Shown: positions 1 to 9,424 of the stretch, piece by piece
Layout of the letters: each line of letters begins with the position of its first letter
Numbering within the stretch: the first letter of the stretch is position 1
Source: Lachnospiraceae bacterium NC2008
Lineage (GTDB): Bacteria > Bacillota > Clostridia > Lachnospirales > Lachnospiraceae
Assembly: GCA_000687675.1 (NCBI GenBank)
Contig: JHWS01000004.1
Location: 62,001-126,000, forward strand
DNA: 64,000 nucleotides
Reading direction: 5' to 3'
Position numbers and translations under genes: made by a program
Notes under the pieces: model-generated
Databases searched by the model: none
Told to the model about the DNA's origin: nothing
Seen by the model: the letters and a program-made list of their open reading frames with translations, nothing else

Positions 1-851
<851 letters not shown>

Positions 852-863
852 GGTTAAAAATAA

Positions 864-911
864 TCAGCCTGTTTATATACAACTTAAGTATGTAAACAGG
901 CTGAATTTTTT
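864..911 (+). terminator. Rho-independent terminator after guaB
   Basis: A 12-bp perfect stem (864-875 with 893-904) is followed by a T-rich run. It lies 13 bases after the guaB stop codon. Confidence 0.9.
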
Positions 912-988
912 GTTATAATATTATTGTTTGATAACTAACGTTTGCAAACAAAAGCAAAAAGATTCTTATATGGGGAAAGGATTATAAC

Positions 989-1336
989 ATGTTAACTTTA
1001 GAAGGTTTAAAAGAGTGTGGAGCCAATGTTGATGAAGGACTTGGAAGATGTGTTGGAAGCCAGGACCTTTATTTTAAACTTGTTGGTATGATGGTTAAGG
1101 ATAAGAACTTTGATAAGTTAGGAGAGGAAGTTGAAAACAATAACCTCCAGGAGGCATTTGAAGCAGCACATTCTCTTAAGGGTGCATCAGCAAATCTTGC
1201 TCTTAATCCACTTACAGAAGCACTTAGCAATATAGTAGAGCCACTTCGTAGAAGTGAGGCTGATTTTGACTATAAAGGGGCTTATCAGAAGGTTTTAGAG
1301 GCTAAGGCTGTATTCCAGAACTTGGTAGAAAATTAA
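989..1336 (+). CDS. Orphan Hpt-domain phosphotransfer protein
   Basis: A 115-residue stand-alone histidine phosphotransfer protein. The Hpt signature AHSLKGASANLAL lies at about residues 60-72; its His is the phosphorylated residue, and the following Lys-Gly is typical. The protein is all-helical by composition and has no other domain. Such proteins shuttle phosphate between the receiver domain of a hybrid kinase and a response regulator. No kinase is adjacent; the hybrid kinase at 45929-48100 has a receiver but no Hpt and is a conceivable partner (inference). The start is supported by the AAAGG Shine-Dalgarno at about 974-979. Confidence 0.85.
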   Translation: MLTLEGLKECGANVDEGLGRCVGSQDLYFKLVGMMVKDKNFDKLGEEVENNNLQEAFEAAHSLKGASANLALNPLTEALSNIVEPLRRSEADFDYKGAYQKVLEAKAVFQNLVEN

Positions 1337-1351
1337 TATTTTGTGAAAATG

Positions 1352-1380
1352 TTGAATGCAATATAATTTCATGATATAAT
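1352..1380 (+). promoter_or_regulatory. SigA-type promoter
   Basis: TTGAAT (1352-1357), a 17-bp spacer, then a consensus TATAAT (1375-1380). It is placed to transcribe the small gene at 1420. Confidence 0.7.
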
Positions 1381-1419
1381 GTTAAAGTCGTGAGAGTTTT
1401 ATAGTATATGGAGGATTTC

Positions 1420-1722
1420 ATGGGAATCGGAGCTATATCAGGCATTGGTTCGATGTCATTCTACAATATGAATAATTACAGAGTTAATTCTGTTAATGGT
1501 AATCCAAAGAGCCTTAATCCAGTTGAAAAGATTGGACAGGAATCATACAATAGTAAACCATTTGCTACTGTATCTAAGGTAGAGGAGCCAGAGCAGGATA
1601 TAACTGCAAAGCAGGCTAAGCCATTTGATTTTGATGCAGCTATGAATCGCATGATGGTTGGTAGCAAGTACAATGCAGAGAATATTCCAATGGTAAACCC
1701 ATTCGAAGAAGCTGAAGCCTAA
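1420..1722 (+). CDS. Small hypothetical protein
   Basis: A 100-residue protein I do not recognise. It is hydrophilic, with a Gly/Ser-rich start (MGIGAISGIGSMSFYNMNN) and no signal peptide, membrane segment or metal motif. The upstream in-frame ATG at 1408 is unlikely to be used because the GGAGG Shine-Dalgarno (1410-1414) overlaps it and is correctly spaced for the ATG at 1420. It has its own promoter and terminator, so it forms a monocistronic unit. Codon use matches its neighbours, which supports a real gene. Confidence 0.65.
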   Translation: MGIGAISGIGSMSFYNMNNYRVNSVNGNPKSLNPVEKIGQESYNSKPFATVSKVEEPEQDITAKQAKPFDFDAAMNRMMVGSKYNAENIPMVNPFEEAEA

Positions 1723-1740
1723 AGTAAGTTAGAGTTGTAA

Positions 1741-1767
1741 GAACCAGTTATTGCTGGTTCTTTTTTT
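1741..1767 (+). terminator. Rho-independent terminator
   Basis: The stem GAACCAG/CTGGTTC (1741-1747 with 1754-1760) is followed by seven T residues. Confidence 0.9.
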
Positions 1768-1817
1768 ATGCCTAGCGCAGTTCACAGAAAAAACACATTT
1801 TAATCAAATATTTAACA

Positions 1818-1946
1818 TATAATACTTTTATATTAAAGATACAAAAATGGAAGAATGAATATTCTATATGTTTGTTATTTCCTAACTCTCTCCCCCATAG
1901 AGAGTTGTTTGTTCTCTCTCCTAAGGACCGGTAGATTCCGGTCCTT
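1818..1946 (+). ncRNA. Possible small transcript or 5' regulatory element
   Basis: A gene-free stretch. It holds a TATAAT hexamer (1818-1823) without a convincing -35, an 8-bp hairpin AACTCTCT/AGAGAGTT (1884-1906), and a 9-bp GC-rich hairpin AAGGACCGG/CCGGTCCTT (1923-1946) followed by TATTTTC. The arrangement resembles a small RNA ending at a weak terminator, but no family is recognised. The next gene has its own promoter downstream of the second hairpin. Confidence 0.25.
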
Positions 1947-1954
1947 ATTTTCAA

Positions 1955-1983
1955 TTGTAAATCCCTAATCTCAGTATTATAAT
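1955..1983 (+). promoter_or_regulatory. SigA-type promoter for the zinc-ribbon/ade unit
   Basis: TTGTAA (1955-1960), a 17-bp spacer, then TATAAT (1978-1983). It lies 30 bp before the gene at 2014. Confidence 0.65.
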
Positions 1984-2013
1984 TTTATTTAGATATGAGG
2001 GGAGGGATTCAGG

Positions 2014-2394
2014 ATGAAATTTATAGATCTAAAATGTTCATCATGTGGTTCCACAATGCATATTAATCCCGAGTTAACAAAAGTCACATGCAAGTACTGC
2101 GGCGCGCAGCTAATTGTTGATGAATCGGAAGTAGAAGAAAAGACAGTCACAAAGCTTAGTTTGGAGATTAAAAATAAGCTTTATGATTTTCAAGACGAAT
2201 TAGACAGCATAAAGATGTTAATTGTAGTTTCTATTATCGTTCTTGTAGGGGGGATTATTCTAGAGTCGCTTTCTTTATGGCCCTATCTTTTACCTGTAGG
2301 AATAGTGCTTCTTATAGTTAATATTGTTAGATTTGCCGTTGTAAAGATCAGACTTAAAGAGTTTAGAGAAACTGTTGTTGATGAAGAAGAATAA
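2014..2394 (+). CDS. Zinc-ribbon membrane protein
   Basis: A 126-residue protein. An N-terminal zinc ribbon (CSSCG near residues 8-12 and CKYCG near 27-31) is followed by a charged linker. Two hydrophobic segments at about residues 70-110 should span the membrane. The strong Shine-Dalgarno GGGGAGGG precedes the ATG. It lies 9 bp upstream of ade and is probably co-transcribed with it. The fold suggests a membrane-anchored metal-stabilised adaptor; the specific role is unknown. Confidence 0.7.
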   Translation: MKFIDLKCSSCGSTMHINPELTKVTCKYCGAQLIVDESEVEEKTVTKLSLEIKNKLYDFQDELDSIKMLIVVSIIVLVGGIILESLSLWPYLLPVGIVLLIVNIVRFAVVKIRLKEFRETVVDEEE

Positions 2395-2403
2395 AGGAAG
2401 TAT

Positions 2404-4098
2404 ATGAAAACATTATTAAAAAACGGCAATGTATTAAACGTATTTACTGACACTATTGAGAAACTGGATGTTTTAATCGAGGATAAGAAAATCATTGGTC
2501 TGGATTATTATAGTGATTCAGATGCAGATGAGGTTATAGACCTTGATGGCAAGTTCGTATGTCCAGGTTTTATAGATGGACATATTCATATTGAAAGTAC
2601 TATGCTTACACCGTCTAATTTGGCTAAAATCTGCCTTAAACATGGAACAACAAGTATTATTGCAGATCCACATGAGATAGCCAATGTAAGCGGCCTTAAT
2701 GGCATAAATTATATGCTTCAGGCAAGCAAGGGCTTACCTATGAATGTGTATCTTATGGCATCTTCCTGTGTACCAGCAACTCCTTTTGATGAGGCAGGAG
2801 CTATTCTTAGAAGTCAGAATCTGCTTTCTATATATGATAACAAGAGAATACTTGGACTTGCTGAGATGATGAATTATCCAGGAGTTTTATCTGAAGATGC
2901 AGATGTTCTTAAGAAGATAGAAGACTCAATAGAAGCTGGCAAGGTTGTTGATGGTCATGCGCCACTTCTTTCAGGTAAGGATCTGGATAAATATATCTCA
3001 AAGGGCGTCTCTTCCGAGCACGAATGTATAAGCTGGGAAGAAGGATTAGAAAGAATTCGAAAGGGCCAGTGGCTTATGATTAGAGAGGGGACTGCTGCTA
3101 AGAATCTTGAAGCACTGCTCCCAGCATTTGACGAGCCATATAATAAGAGATGTCTTCTTGTTACTGATGATAAGCATCCTGCAGATTTAATTAATGAAGG
3201 TCATATTGATGCAATTATCAAGAAGGCTGCAAAGCTTGGCAAGTCTCCAGCAGTTGCAATTCGTATGGCAAGTTTACAGGCTGCTCAAAGATTTGAACTT
3301 TCTTATCGCGGTGCAATAGCACCAGGTTATGTTGCAGATATTATTATTGCAGATAATATAGATAATCTTAATATTATTGATGTTTACCGCGATGGTAAGA
3401 AGGTTGTTGATAATGGAGAAGTTCTTCCATTTGCTGAACCAGTTGTTGAGCAGACTATACTTGATAAGGTTTGCAAGTCATTCAACCTTGCTGAACTTTC
3501 AGCTGAAGACTTTGCGGTTTTAGCTGGTGGTCCTGCCAATGCAAGAATTATAAAAGTTATTCCAGGTCAGATTATTACTGATCAGGTTATTGAAAGTATA
3601 GACCTTAATACTAACAGCGGTATTGATGTAGACAGAGATATTCTTAAACTTGCTGTTATAGAAAGACACCATAATACTGGACACATAGGCTTAGGCTTTA
3701 TTAAGGGACTAGGACTTAAGGGTGGTGCCATAGCATCAAGCGTGTCTCATGATAGCCATAACTTAATTGTAGTTGGAACTAATGACAAAGATATGGCAAT
3801 AGCTGCTAACGAGGTTAAGAATAACTGCGGTGGCAACGTAGTTGTTAAGGATGGAAAGGTAGTTTGTATGATGCCTCTTCCTGTAGGTGGTCTTATGAGC
3901 GATAAAGACGTATATGAAACTGCTAAGCTTAACAAGGAGATAAGAGATGCAGCTGCCAGCCTTGGTGCAAATGAAGGCATAGAAGCATTTATGAATATGG
4001 CATTTGTATCCCTTCCAGTTATACCTCATCTTAAGATGACAACTACTGGACTTGTAGATGTTGATGAATTTAAAAAGGTGTCCCTATTTGTAGAATAG
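2404..4098 (+). CDS. ade: Adenine deaminase
   Basis: Hydrolyses adenine to hypoxanthine and ammonia in the cytoplasm (purine salvage). The 564-residue length is normal for the Ade amidohydrolase family. The metal-binding HxH of DGHIHIEST is at about residues 59-63. PHEIANV, GLAEMMNYPGV, DGHAPLLSG and the following SEHE are also visible, with the characteristic Ade C-terminal domain (ERHHNTGHIGLGFIKGLGL). The start is backed by AAGGAAG. It fits the purine theme of the window (guaB, purB, purA). Its last codons overlap a bidirectional terminator. Confidence 0.95.
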   Translation: MKTLLKNGNVLNVFTDTIEKLDVLIEDKKIIGLDYYSDSDADEVIDLDGKFVCPGFIDGHIHIESTMLTPSNLAKICLKHGTTSIIADPHEIANVSGLNGINYMLQASKGLPMNVYLMASSCVPATPFDEAGAILRSQNLLSIYDNKRILGLAEMMNYPGVLSEDADVLKKIEDSIEAGKVVDGHAPLLSGKDLDKYISKGVSSEHECISWEEGLERIRKGQWLMIREGTAAKNLEALLPAFDEPYNKRCLLVTDDKHPADLINEGHIDAIIKKAAKLGKSPAVAIRMASLQAAQRFELSYRGAIAPGYVADIIIADNIDNLNIIDVYRDGKKVVDNGEVLPFAEPVVEQTILDKVCKSFNLAELSAEDFAVLAGGPANARIIKVIPGQIITDQVIESIDLNTNSGIDVDRDILKLAVIERHHNTGHIGLGFIKGLGLKGGAIASSVSHDSHNLIVVGTNDKDMAIAANEVKNNCGGNVVVKDGKVVCMMPLPVGGLMSDKDVYETAKLNKEIRDAAASLGANEGIEAFMNMAFVSLPVIPHLKMTTTGLVDVDEFKKVSLFVE

Positions 4099-4113
4099 GG
4101 ACACCTGTCCTTT
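4071..4113. terminator. Bidirectional terminator between convergent ade and VTT genes
   Basis: A 13-bp perfect stem (4076-4088 with 4094-4106) has T residues after it on the plus strand and A residues before it, so it can serve both converging genes. Confidence 0.85.
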
Positions 4114-4121
4114 TTATATAA

Positions 4122-4796
4122 TCATTTCTTCTTTTTCTTTAGATATATTCCGTAGCAGAGGGCACCGACGATACATATTAGAGCTGCAATACCGATGTAT
4201 AATCCTGCCTGAAAATAGTTCTTTTGACCAAGGGCGTGACCGCAGAGGATAGTAAGAACTGCTGCTGGAAATCTTCCCACAATATTAATTACAATCCATG
4301 GACCAATCTTTACATCAGTAAGACCTGCTATGTAGGTTAATACATCTTTTGGTGTGCCTGGGATTAAGAAGATTACAAAGAGCACACGGGCTACCTTATC
4401 ACTATCATGGATAAATGAATAAGAGTCTATCTTTTCCTGGCTGACAAAAAGTTTAACCAGTCTTGTTCCAAATACCCTTACAAGTAATAGAACGATTAAT
4501 GCTGCAAATGTAGCGCCTAATACGTATAAGAAGGTTCCAAGAAGTGGACCGTATACGTAGCCTGCTGCAATCTGAAATGGCCCGGCAGGTAGAACAGCAA
4601 TTAATACCTGTAGTACAGCAAGGCCTACTATTGCAAGCCAGCCCCAGTAGCCTAGGCTGTCTATCCAGCCTTTAAATCTTTCTCTATCTGAGATAAATTT
4701 CACCAGGTCTTTTCCATATTCAAAATATATCCATATTGTTAGTCCGATTATAAGCAGCAAAATGGTTATTGCAAATATTCTTTTTCTTGTAATCAT
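4122..4796 (-). CDS. TVP38/TMEM64 (VTT/DedA-like) membrane protein
   Basis: A 224-residue polytopic membrane protein. It has an N-terminal TM helix, then a VTT domain with the GYVYGPLLG segment near residue 80 and the hallmark PGTPKDVLTYIAGLT near residues 146-160, a final TM helix and a KKKKK tail. The VTT/DedA superfamily is linked to lipid scrambling and undecaprenyl-phosphate recycling. Which of these applies here cannot be read from sequence. It lies downstream of the lysozyme gene on the same strand but is separated from it by a terminator. Confidence 0.88.
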   Translation of the reverse strand: MITRKRIFAITILLLIIGLTIWIYFEYGKDLVKFISDRERFKGWIDSLGYWGWLAIVGLAVLQVLIAVLPAGPFQIAAGYVYGPLLGTFLYVLGATFAALIVLLLVRVFGTRLVKLFVSQEKIDSYSFIHDSDKVARVLFVIFLIPGTPKDVLTYIAGLTDVKIGPWIVINIVGRFPAAVLTILCGHALGQKNYFQAGLYIGIAALICIVGALCYGIYLKKKKK

Positions 4797-4823
4797 GTAT
4801 CCTCGTTACGTGGTAATGGTTTT

Positions 4824-4860
4824 TCTAATAAAAAGATGCAAAGCCTGAGCCTTGCATCTT
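4824..4860 (-). terminator. Terminator after the GH25 gene
   Basis: On the minus strand, the 8-9-bp stem AAGATGCAA/TTGCATCTT (4852-4860 with 4833-4841) is followed by TTTTTATTAG. Confidence 0.85.
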
Positions 4861-4882
4861 TTATATAAAGTCATAATACTTA

Positions 4883-6502
4883 TTATTTTACAAGTACAGC
4901 TACACCGCTTGCGTCACAAGCATATGTATGACCGCCAACTGTAACAGTCTGGTTCTTTACAAGGTAACCAGTTGTTGGGTCCATATAGAAGTTAGCACCG
5001 CCGAGAGCGATAAGACCAACACTCATATGGTAATCAGCTGGATCAAAATATCTGATACCCTTAGCATCCTGAATAACACCTGCCATAAGGATACCTGTTG
5101 CTGGGTCAGCGTAGTACTTTGTACTACCTGCATCAATAAGTCCTGTCATCATCTTTCCTGATGTAGGCTCGAAGTATCTTGCACCATCAGCTAAGTTAAC
5201 TAAACCAACCTGCATAAGACCTGTAGTAGGGTCGAAGTAGCATGTACCATCAGCAAGTGGAAGAAGTCCTACCATTCTGTTACCGTCAGCACCGAAGTAC
5301 ATAATACCGGCACCTGTGTTAACCTTACCAAACTGCATCTGACCGTTAGCATTGAAGAAATATGTTCCCTGGCCAATAGTTGCAAGACCAACCTGCATAT
5401 GTCCTAAATCATCGAAATAGTACTTGTATCCGCCGATATCCTGTAAGCCCTTAACCATCTTACCATCGCCGCCAAAGTAGTACATAAAGTCTCCAGGTGA
5501 CCAGAAACCTGTGTACATCTTACCATCACCAGCGAATAAGTATTTATCTGTACCTACATCTACAAGACCAGTTCTCATGATACCGTCTTCTGCGAAGTAG
5601 TATAAATCAGCACCAATCTGTCTGAAACCTGTGCTCATGGCACCGTCATCACCCATGTAATAATATGTGCCGTTAGCACCTGGGAGCCAACCTGTTCTTA
5701 CATAACTGTAAACAGGATCGCAGTAGTATCTCTGTCCTGCGTAATCAACCCAGCCTTTAACTCTTCTATAGTTATTGTAGAAATACTTATATCCATTAAC
5801 TACTGAGAATCCCTGTGGAACAATAAATGAATAATCCTTATATAAGTAGTCATAATCAACCTGACCACCAACACCAGCTACTGAAGCTGTACAGCTTGCC
5901 TGCCATACTGCAGGAACCTGACCGTAGTCACAAGCACCAGCGTACTGAGCAACCCATTTATCATAAGGTACATAACCGATTCTCTTTGTGAACCATGTCT
6001 TGTTTGCGTATACCATTGGATGATATCCAGCATTTTCTATAGTAGCGCAGAATGCATTGGCCATAGCGGCAAGTGTATCTGGTGAAAGATTCTTCTGGCT
6101 TGAATCCTCTAAGTCAATAGCTACTGGATAAGAAACTGGATAGTTCTGAATAATGCTTATAACAGCATTGGCCTCTGCGATAGCACCTTCTACAGATGTT
6201 GCATATGAGTAAACATATACACCGGTACGGATACCTGCTGCATTGGCAGCTGTAACATTCTGTGCAAAGTAAGGGTCAACACCGCTTTTTGCGCTATAAC
6301 ATTTTATAAATGCAAATGAAACACCACTTGCCTTAACCTGTGCCCAGTTAACATTGCCCTGCCACTTTGATACATCGATACCAATAGCGATGGCCTGTGA
6401 ACCGTTTACAGCATCTGACTTAATAGTTGTTAGCGAAACGATCATAGCGAATATGAGTAATAAAGCTGTGATCTTAGTAAGTAAATTTTTCATATTTTTC
6501 AA
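4883..6502 (-). CDS. Secreted GH25 lysozyme with C-terminal wall-binding repeats
   Basis: A predicted exported N-acetylmuramidase of 539 residues. Order: signal peptide (about 1-31); GH25 catalytic domain (about 38-225) with DVSKWQG near 43-49 and the D-L-E triad region (AIDLEDS, about 129-135); then roughly fifteen ~20-residue aromatic/Gly repeats of the choline/wall-binding type (YYFxxDGxMxTGxxxIG) to the end. TTG at 6502 fits the Shine-Dalgarno better (AGAGG, 6-bp spacing); the ATG at 6493 is an alternative. It probably acts in peptidoglycan turnover or on competitors' walls. Its own promoter lies upstream. Confidence 0.93.
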   Translation of the reverse strand: MKNMKNLLTKITALLLIFAMIVSLTTIKSDAVNGSQAIAIGIDVSKWQGNVNWAQVKASGVSFAFIKCYSAKSGVDPYFAQNVTAANAAGIRTGVYVYSYATSVEGAIAEANAVISIIQNYPVSYPVAIDLEDSSQKNLSPDTLAAMANAFCATIENAGYHPMVYANKTWFTKRIGYVPYDKWVAQYAGACDYGQVPAVWQASCTASVAGVGGQVDYDYLYKDYSFIVPQGFSVVNGYKYFYNNYRRVKGWVDYAGQRYYCDPVYSYVRTGWLPGANGTYYYMGDDGAMSTGFRQIGADLYYFAEDGIMRTGLVDVGTDKYLFAGDGKMYTGFWSPGDFMYYFGGDGKMVKGLQDIGGYKYYFDDLGHMQVGLATIGQGTYFFNANGQMQFGKVNTGAGIMYFGADGNRMVGLLPLADGTCYFDPTTGLMQVGLVNLADGARYFEPTSGKMMTGLIDAGSTKYYADPATGILMAGVIQDAKGIRYFDPADYHMSVGLIALGGANFYMDPTTGYLVKNQTVTVGGHTYACDASGVAVLVK

Positions 6503-6551
6503 TCGTACCTCTCTCCTTCTTCTTATTATTAATAAACACTAAACGTAGAAC

Positions 6552-6580
6552 ATTTTACCATAAAGGGAGTGTAGAGGCAA
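6552..6580 (-). promoter_or_regulatory. SigA-type promoter of the GH25 lysozyme gene
   Basis: On the minus strand, TTGCCT (6580-6575), a 17-bp spacer, then TAAAAT (6557-6552). It is divergent from the CIRCE-controlled clpB promoter. Confidence 0.6.
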
Positions 6581-6601
6581 ATTTACATAATATTAAAATT
6601 G

Positions 6602-6643
6602 TTAGCACTCTCCCTTGACGAGTGCTAAAATTAGTGATACAAC
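6602..6643 (+). promoter_or_regulatory. CIRCE operator (HrcA site) and overlapping clpB promoter
   Basis: A perfect CIRCE inverted repeat, TTAGCACTC-N9-GAGTGCTAA (6602-6628). A -35-like TTGACG (6615-6620) sits at its centre, with a weaker -10, TACAAC (6638-6643), 17 bp downstream. HrcA bound here would occlude RNA polymerase. The site marks clpB as an HrcA-regulon gene. Confidence 0.93.
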
Positions 6644-6746
6644 ATAATCAGCAACAATGATATGTGTCAGCTAGCGCTGGCGCATTTAACATGTAGATTA
6701 TTCTTTTTATATATAGTTTTACAAACTATTAGAGGAGGTGAATAAC

Positions 6747-9329
6747 ATGAATATCGATAAGTTTACTAAGAATTCTATGCAGGCCGTACAGGACTGCGAG
6801 AAGCTTGCAATCGAATATGGCAATCAGGAGATAGAAGAGGAACATCTTCTGAATGCTCTTATTAATCTTGATAACAGCCTGATATTAAAGCTTATTGAGA
6901 AGATGGAGATTAATACCGAGCATTTTCTTGATAGAGCTAAGACTGCCCTTGAAAAGAGGGTGAAGGTTTCTGGCGGGCAGATGGTTATGGGACCAGATCT
7001 TAATAAGGTTCTTATAACTGCAGATGATGAAGCCAAGGCTATGGGTGATAGCTATGTATCAGTTGAGCACCTTTTCCTTGCTATGATTAAACATCCTAAT
7101 AAGGAAATAAAGGCTATCTTTAATGAGTATGGAATAACAAGAGACAGGTTTTTAACTGCTCTTTCAACTGTTAGAGGTAACCAGACTGTTAATAGCGATG
7201 ACCCTGAGGCAACATATGATGCCCTTGCAAAATATGGTCAGGACCTTGTTGAGAAGGCTAAGAGTCAGAAACTTGATCCTGTAATTGGCAGGGATAATGA
7301 GATTCGTAATATAGTTCAGATTCTTTCTCGTAAGACTAAGAATAACCCTGTTCTTATTGGTGAACCTGGTGTTGGTAAAACAGCAGCTATTGAAGGACTT
7401 GCTCAGCGTATAGTAAGAGGTGATGTACCTCTTGGGCTTAGAGATAAGAAGATATTTGCTCTTGATATGGGAGCCCTGGTTGCAGGTGCCAAGTATAGAG
7501 GTGAGTTCGAGGAGAGACTGAAGGCTGTACTTGATGAAGTTAAGAAGAGTCAGGGACAGATTATTCTATTTATAGATGAACTTCATACTATAGTTGGTGC
7601 TGGTAAGACAGATGGTGCCCTTGATGCAGGTAATATGCTTAAGCCTATGCTTGCAAGAGGCGAACTTCACTGTATAGGTGCCACAACACTTGATGAATAT
7701 AGAAAGTATATTGAGAAGGATCCAGCACTTGAACGTAGATTTATGCCTGTTATGGTTAATGAACCTACAGTTGAAGATACTATATCTATACTTCGTGGAC
7801 TTAAGGATAGATATGAGGTTTACCATGGAGTAAAAATTATGGATAATGCCTTGGTTAGTGCAGCAACACTGTCAGACAGGTATATAACTGACAGATTTCT
7901 TCCGGATAAGGCTATAGACCTTGTTGATGAGGCATGTGCCCTAATTAAGACAGAACTTGATTCTATGCCAACAGAACTTGATGAACTTCAGCATAAGATA
8001 CTCCAGATGGAGATAGAAGTTCAGGCTCTTAAGAAAGAAGATGACAATCTTTCACGTCAGAGACTTGAGGCTTTATCTAAGGAGTTATCAGAAGAAAGAG
8101 AAAGATTCGAGATTGGTAAGGCAGAATGGGAGAATGAGAAGAACAGTGTAGATTCTTTATCAAAACTCCGTGAGGAAATAGAAAGTGTTAACAATCAGAT
8201 ACAGATAGCCCAGAGAGAAGGTAATCTTGAGAAGGCAGCTGAGCTTTCTTATGGCAGACTTCCTGCTTTAAAGAAAGAACTTGAAGAGAAGGAGTCTAAG
8301 GCTACCAAGAAAGAAAATAAGCTTCTTCATGAGTGTGTATCTGAAGATGAAATAAGCAGAATAATATCAAGATGGACTGGTATTCCTGTAAGTAAGCTTA
8401 CAGAGTCTGAAAGAAGTAAGGTACTTAATCTTGAATCAATTCTTCATAAGAGTGTTGTTGGTCAGGATGAAGGCGTTACTAAGGTAGCTGAAGCTATTAT
8501 GAGATCCAAAGCAGGTATCAAGGATCCAGGTAAGCCAATTGGTTCCTTCTTATTCCTTGGACCTACTGGTGTAGGTAAGACTCAGCTTGCAAAGAGCCTA
8601 GCCAGTGCCTTATTCGATGATGAATCTAATATGGTTCGTATTGATATGAGCGAATATATGGAGAAACATTCCGTATCCAGACTTATAGGAGCTCCTCCAG
8701 GATATGTTGGCTATGATGAGGGTGGTCAGCTTACTGAAGCAGTAAGAAGAAAACCATATTCAGTAGTTTTATTTGATGAAATAGAAAAGGCTCATCCTGA
8801 TGTATTCAATGTACTTCTTCAGGTACTTGATGATGGTAGAATTACTGATTCTCAGGGCCGTATGGTAGATTTTAAGAATACAATAATCGTTCTTACATCT
8901 AATATAGGAGCTCAGACTCTTCTTGAAGGAATAGATGATAAGGCTAATATTACAGATGAAGCAAGTGAGGCTGTTATGAGCCAGCTAAGAGCTTCCTTTA
9001 GACCGGAGTTCCTTAACCGTCTTGATGAGATTATTATGTTCAAGCCACTTACTAAAGACAACATTAGTAATATTGTTGATCTTGTAATGGAAGACCTTAA
9101 TAAGAGACTTGAGGATAGGGAGATATCTGTTAGATTAACTGATGAGGCTAAGGATTATATTATCGATAATGGTTATGATCCAGTATATGGTGCAAGACCA
9201 CTTAAGAGATATATTCAGAAGTCTGTTGAAACATTATCTGCCAAGCTTATTCTTTCTGGTAATATCGAGGCAAAGGATGTAATTGAGATTAGGCTTTCAG
9301 GTGACGGCCTAGAAGCTGTCAAAGGCTAA
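6747..9329 (+). CDS. clpB: ClpB disaggregase (AAA+ chaperone)
   Basis: A cytoplasmic ATP-driven protein disaggregase that works with DnaK. The 860 residues have the full ClpB layout: Clp-N repeats (about 1-145), AAA-1 with Walker A GEPGVGKT (about 205) and the FIDELHT Walker B, the long coiled-coil middle domain (about 400-540) that distinguishes ClpB from ClpC, AAA-2 with GPTGVGKT (about 605), and a C-terminal D2-small domain. AGAGGAGG overlaps an upstream GTG (6738) and is spaced 8 bp from the ATG at 6747, which I therefore choose. Expression is under CIRCE/HrcA. Confidence 0.97.
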   Translation: MNIDKFTKNSMQAVQDCEKLAIEYGNQEIEEEHLLNALINLDNSLILKLIEKMEINTEHFLDRAKTALEKRVKVSGGQMVMGPDLNKVLITADDEAKAMGDSYVSVEHLFLAMIKHPNKEIKAIFNEYGITRDRFLTALSTVRGNQTVNSDDPEATYDALAKYGQDLVEKAKSQKLDPVIGRDNEIRNIVQILSRKTKNNPVLIGEPGVGKTAAIEGLAQRIVRGDVPLGLRDKKIFALDMGALVAGAKYRGEFEERLKAVLDEVKKSQGQIILFIDELHTIVGAGKTDGALDAGNMLKPMLARGELHCIGATTLDEYRKYIEKDPALERRFMPVMVNEPTVEDTISILRGLKDRYEVYHGVKIMDNALVSAATLSDRYITDRFLPDKAIDLVDEACALIKTELDSMPTELDELQHKILQMEIEVQALKKEDDNLSRQRLEALSKELSEERERFEIGKAEWENEKNSVDSLSKLREEIESVNNQIQIAQREGNLEKAAELSYGRLPALKKELEEKESKATKKENKLLHECVSEDEISRIISRWTGIPVSKLTESERSKVLNLESILHKSVVGQDEGVTKVAEAIMRSKAGIKDPGKPIGSFLFLGPTGVGKTQLAKSLASALFDDESNMVRIDMSEYMEKHSVSRLIGAPPGYVGYDEGGQLTEAVRRKPYSVVLFDEIEKAHPDVFNVLLQVLDDGRITDSQGRMVDFKNTIIVLTSNIGAQTLLEGIDDKANITDEASEAVMSQLRASFRPEFLNRLDEIIMFKPLTKDNISNIVDLVMEDLNKRLEDREISVRLTDEAKDYIIDNGYDPVYGARPLKRYIQKSVETLSAKLILSGNIEAKDVIEIRLSGDGLEAVKG

Positions 9330-9380
9330 ATAAAATGATTATAGCCTAAGGTTAATACTATAATAATGTAAATGCTCTCT

Positions 9381-9424
9381 AAGAGGCTAAAATCCATCTT
9401 TATGGGTTTTAGCCTCTTTTTTTG
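9381..9424 (+). terminator. Terminator after clpB
   Basis: A long stem formed by GAGGCTAAAA(TCCAT) with its complement ending in AGCCTC is followed by eight T residues. Confidence 0.92.

Noticed and set aside
1772-1954. A 60-codon minus-strand frame in the gap before the zinc-ribbon gene
   Set aside because: No ribosome site and non-coding codon use; it runs through hairpin sequences.
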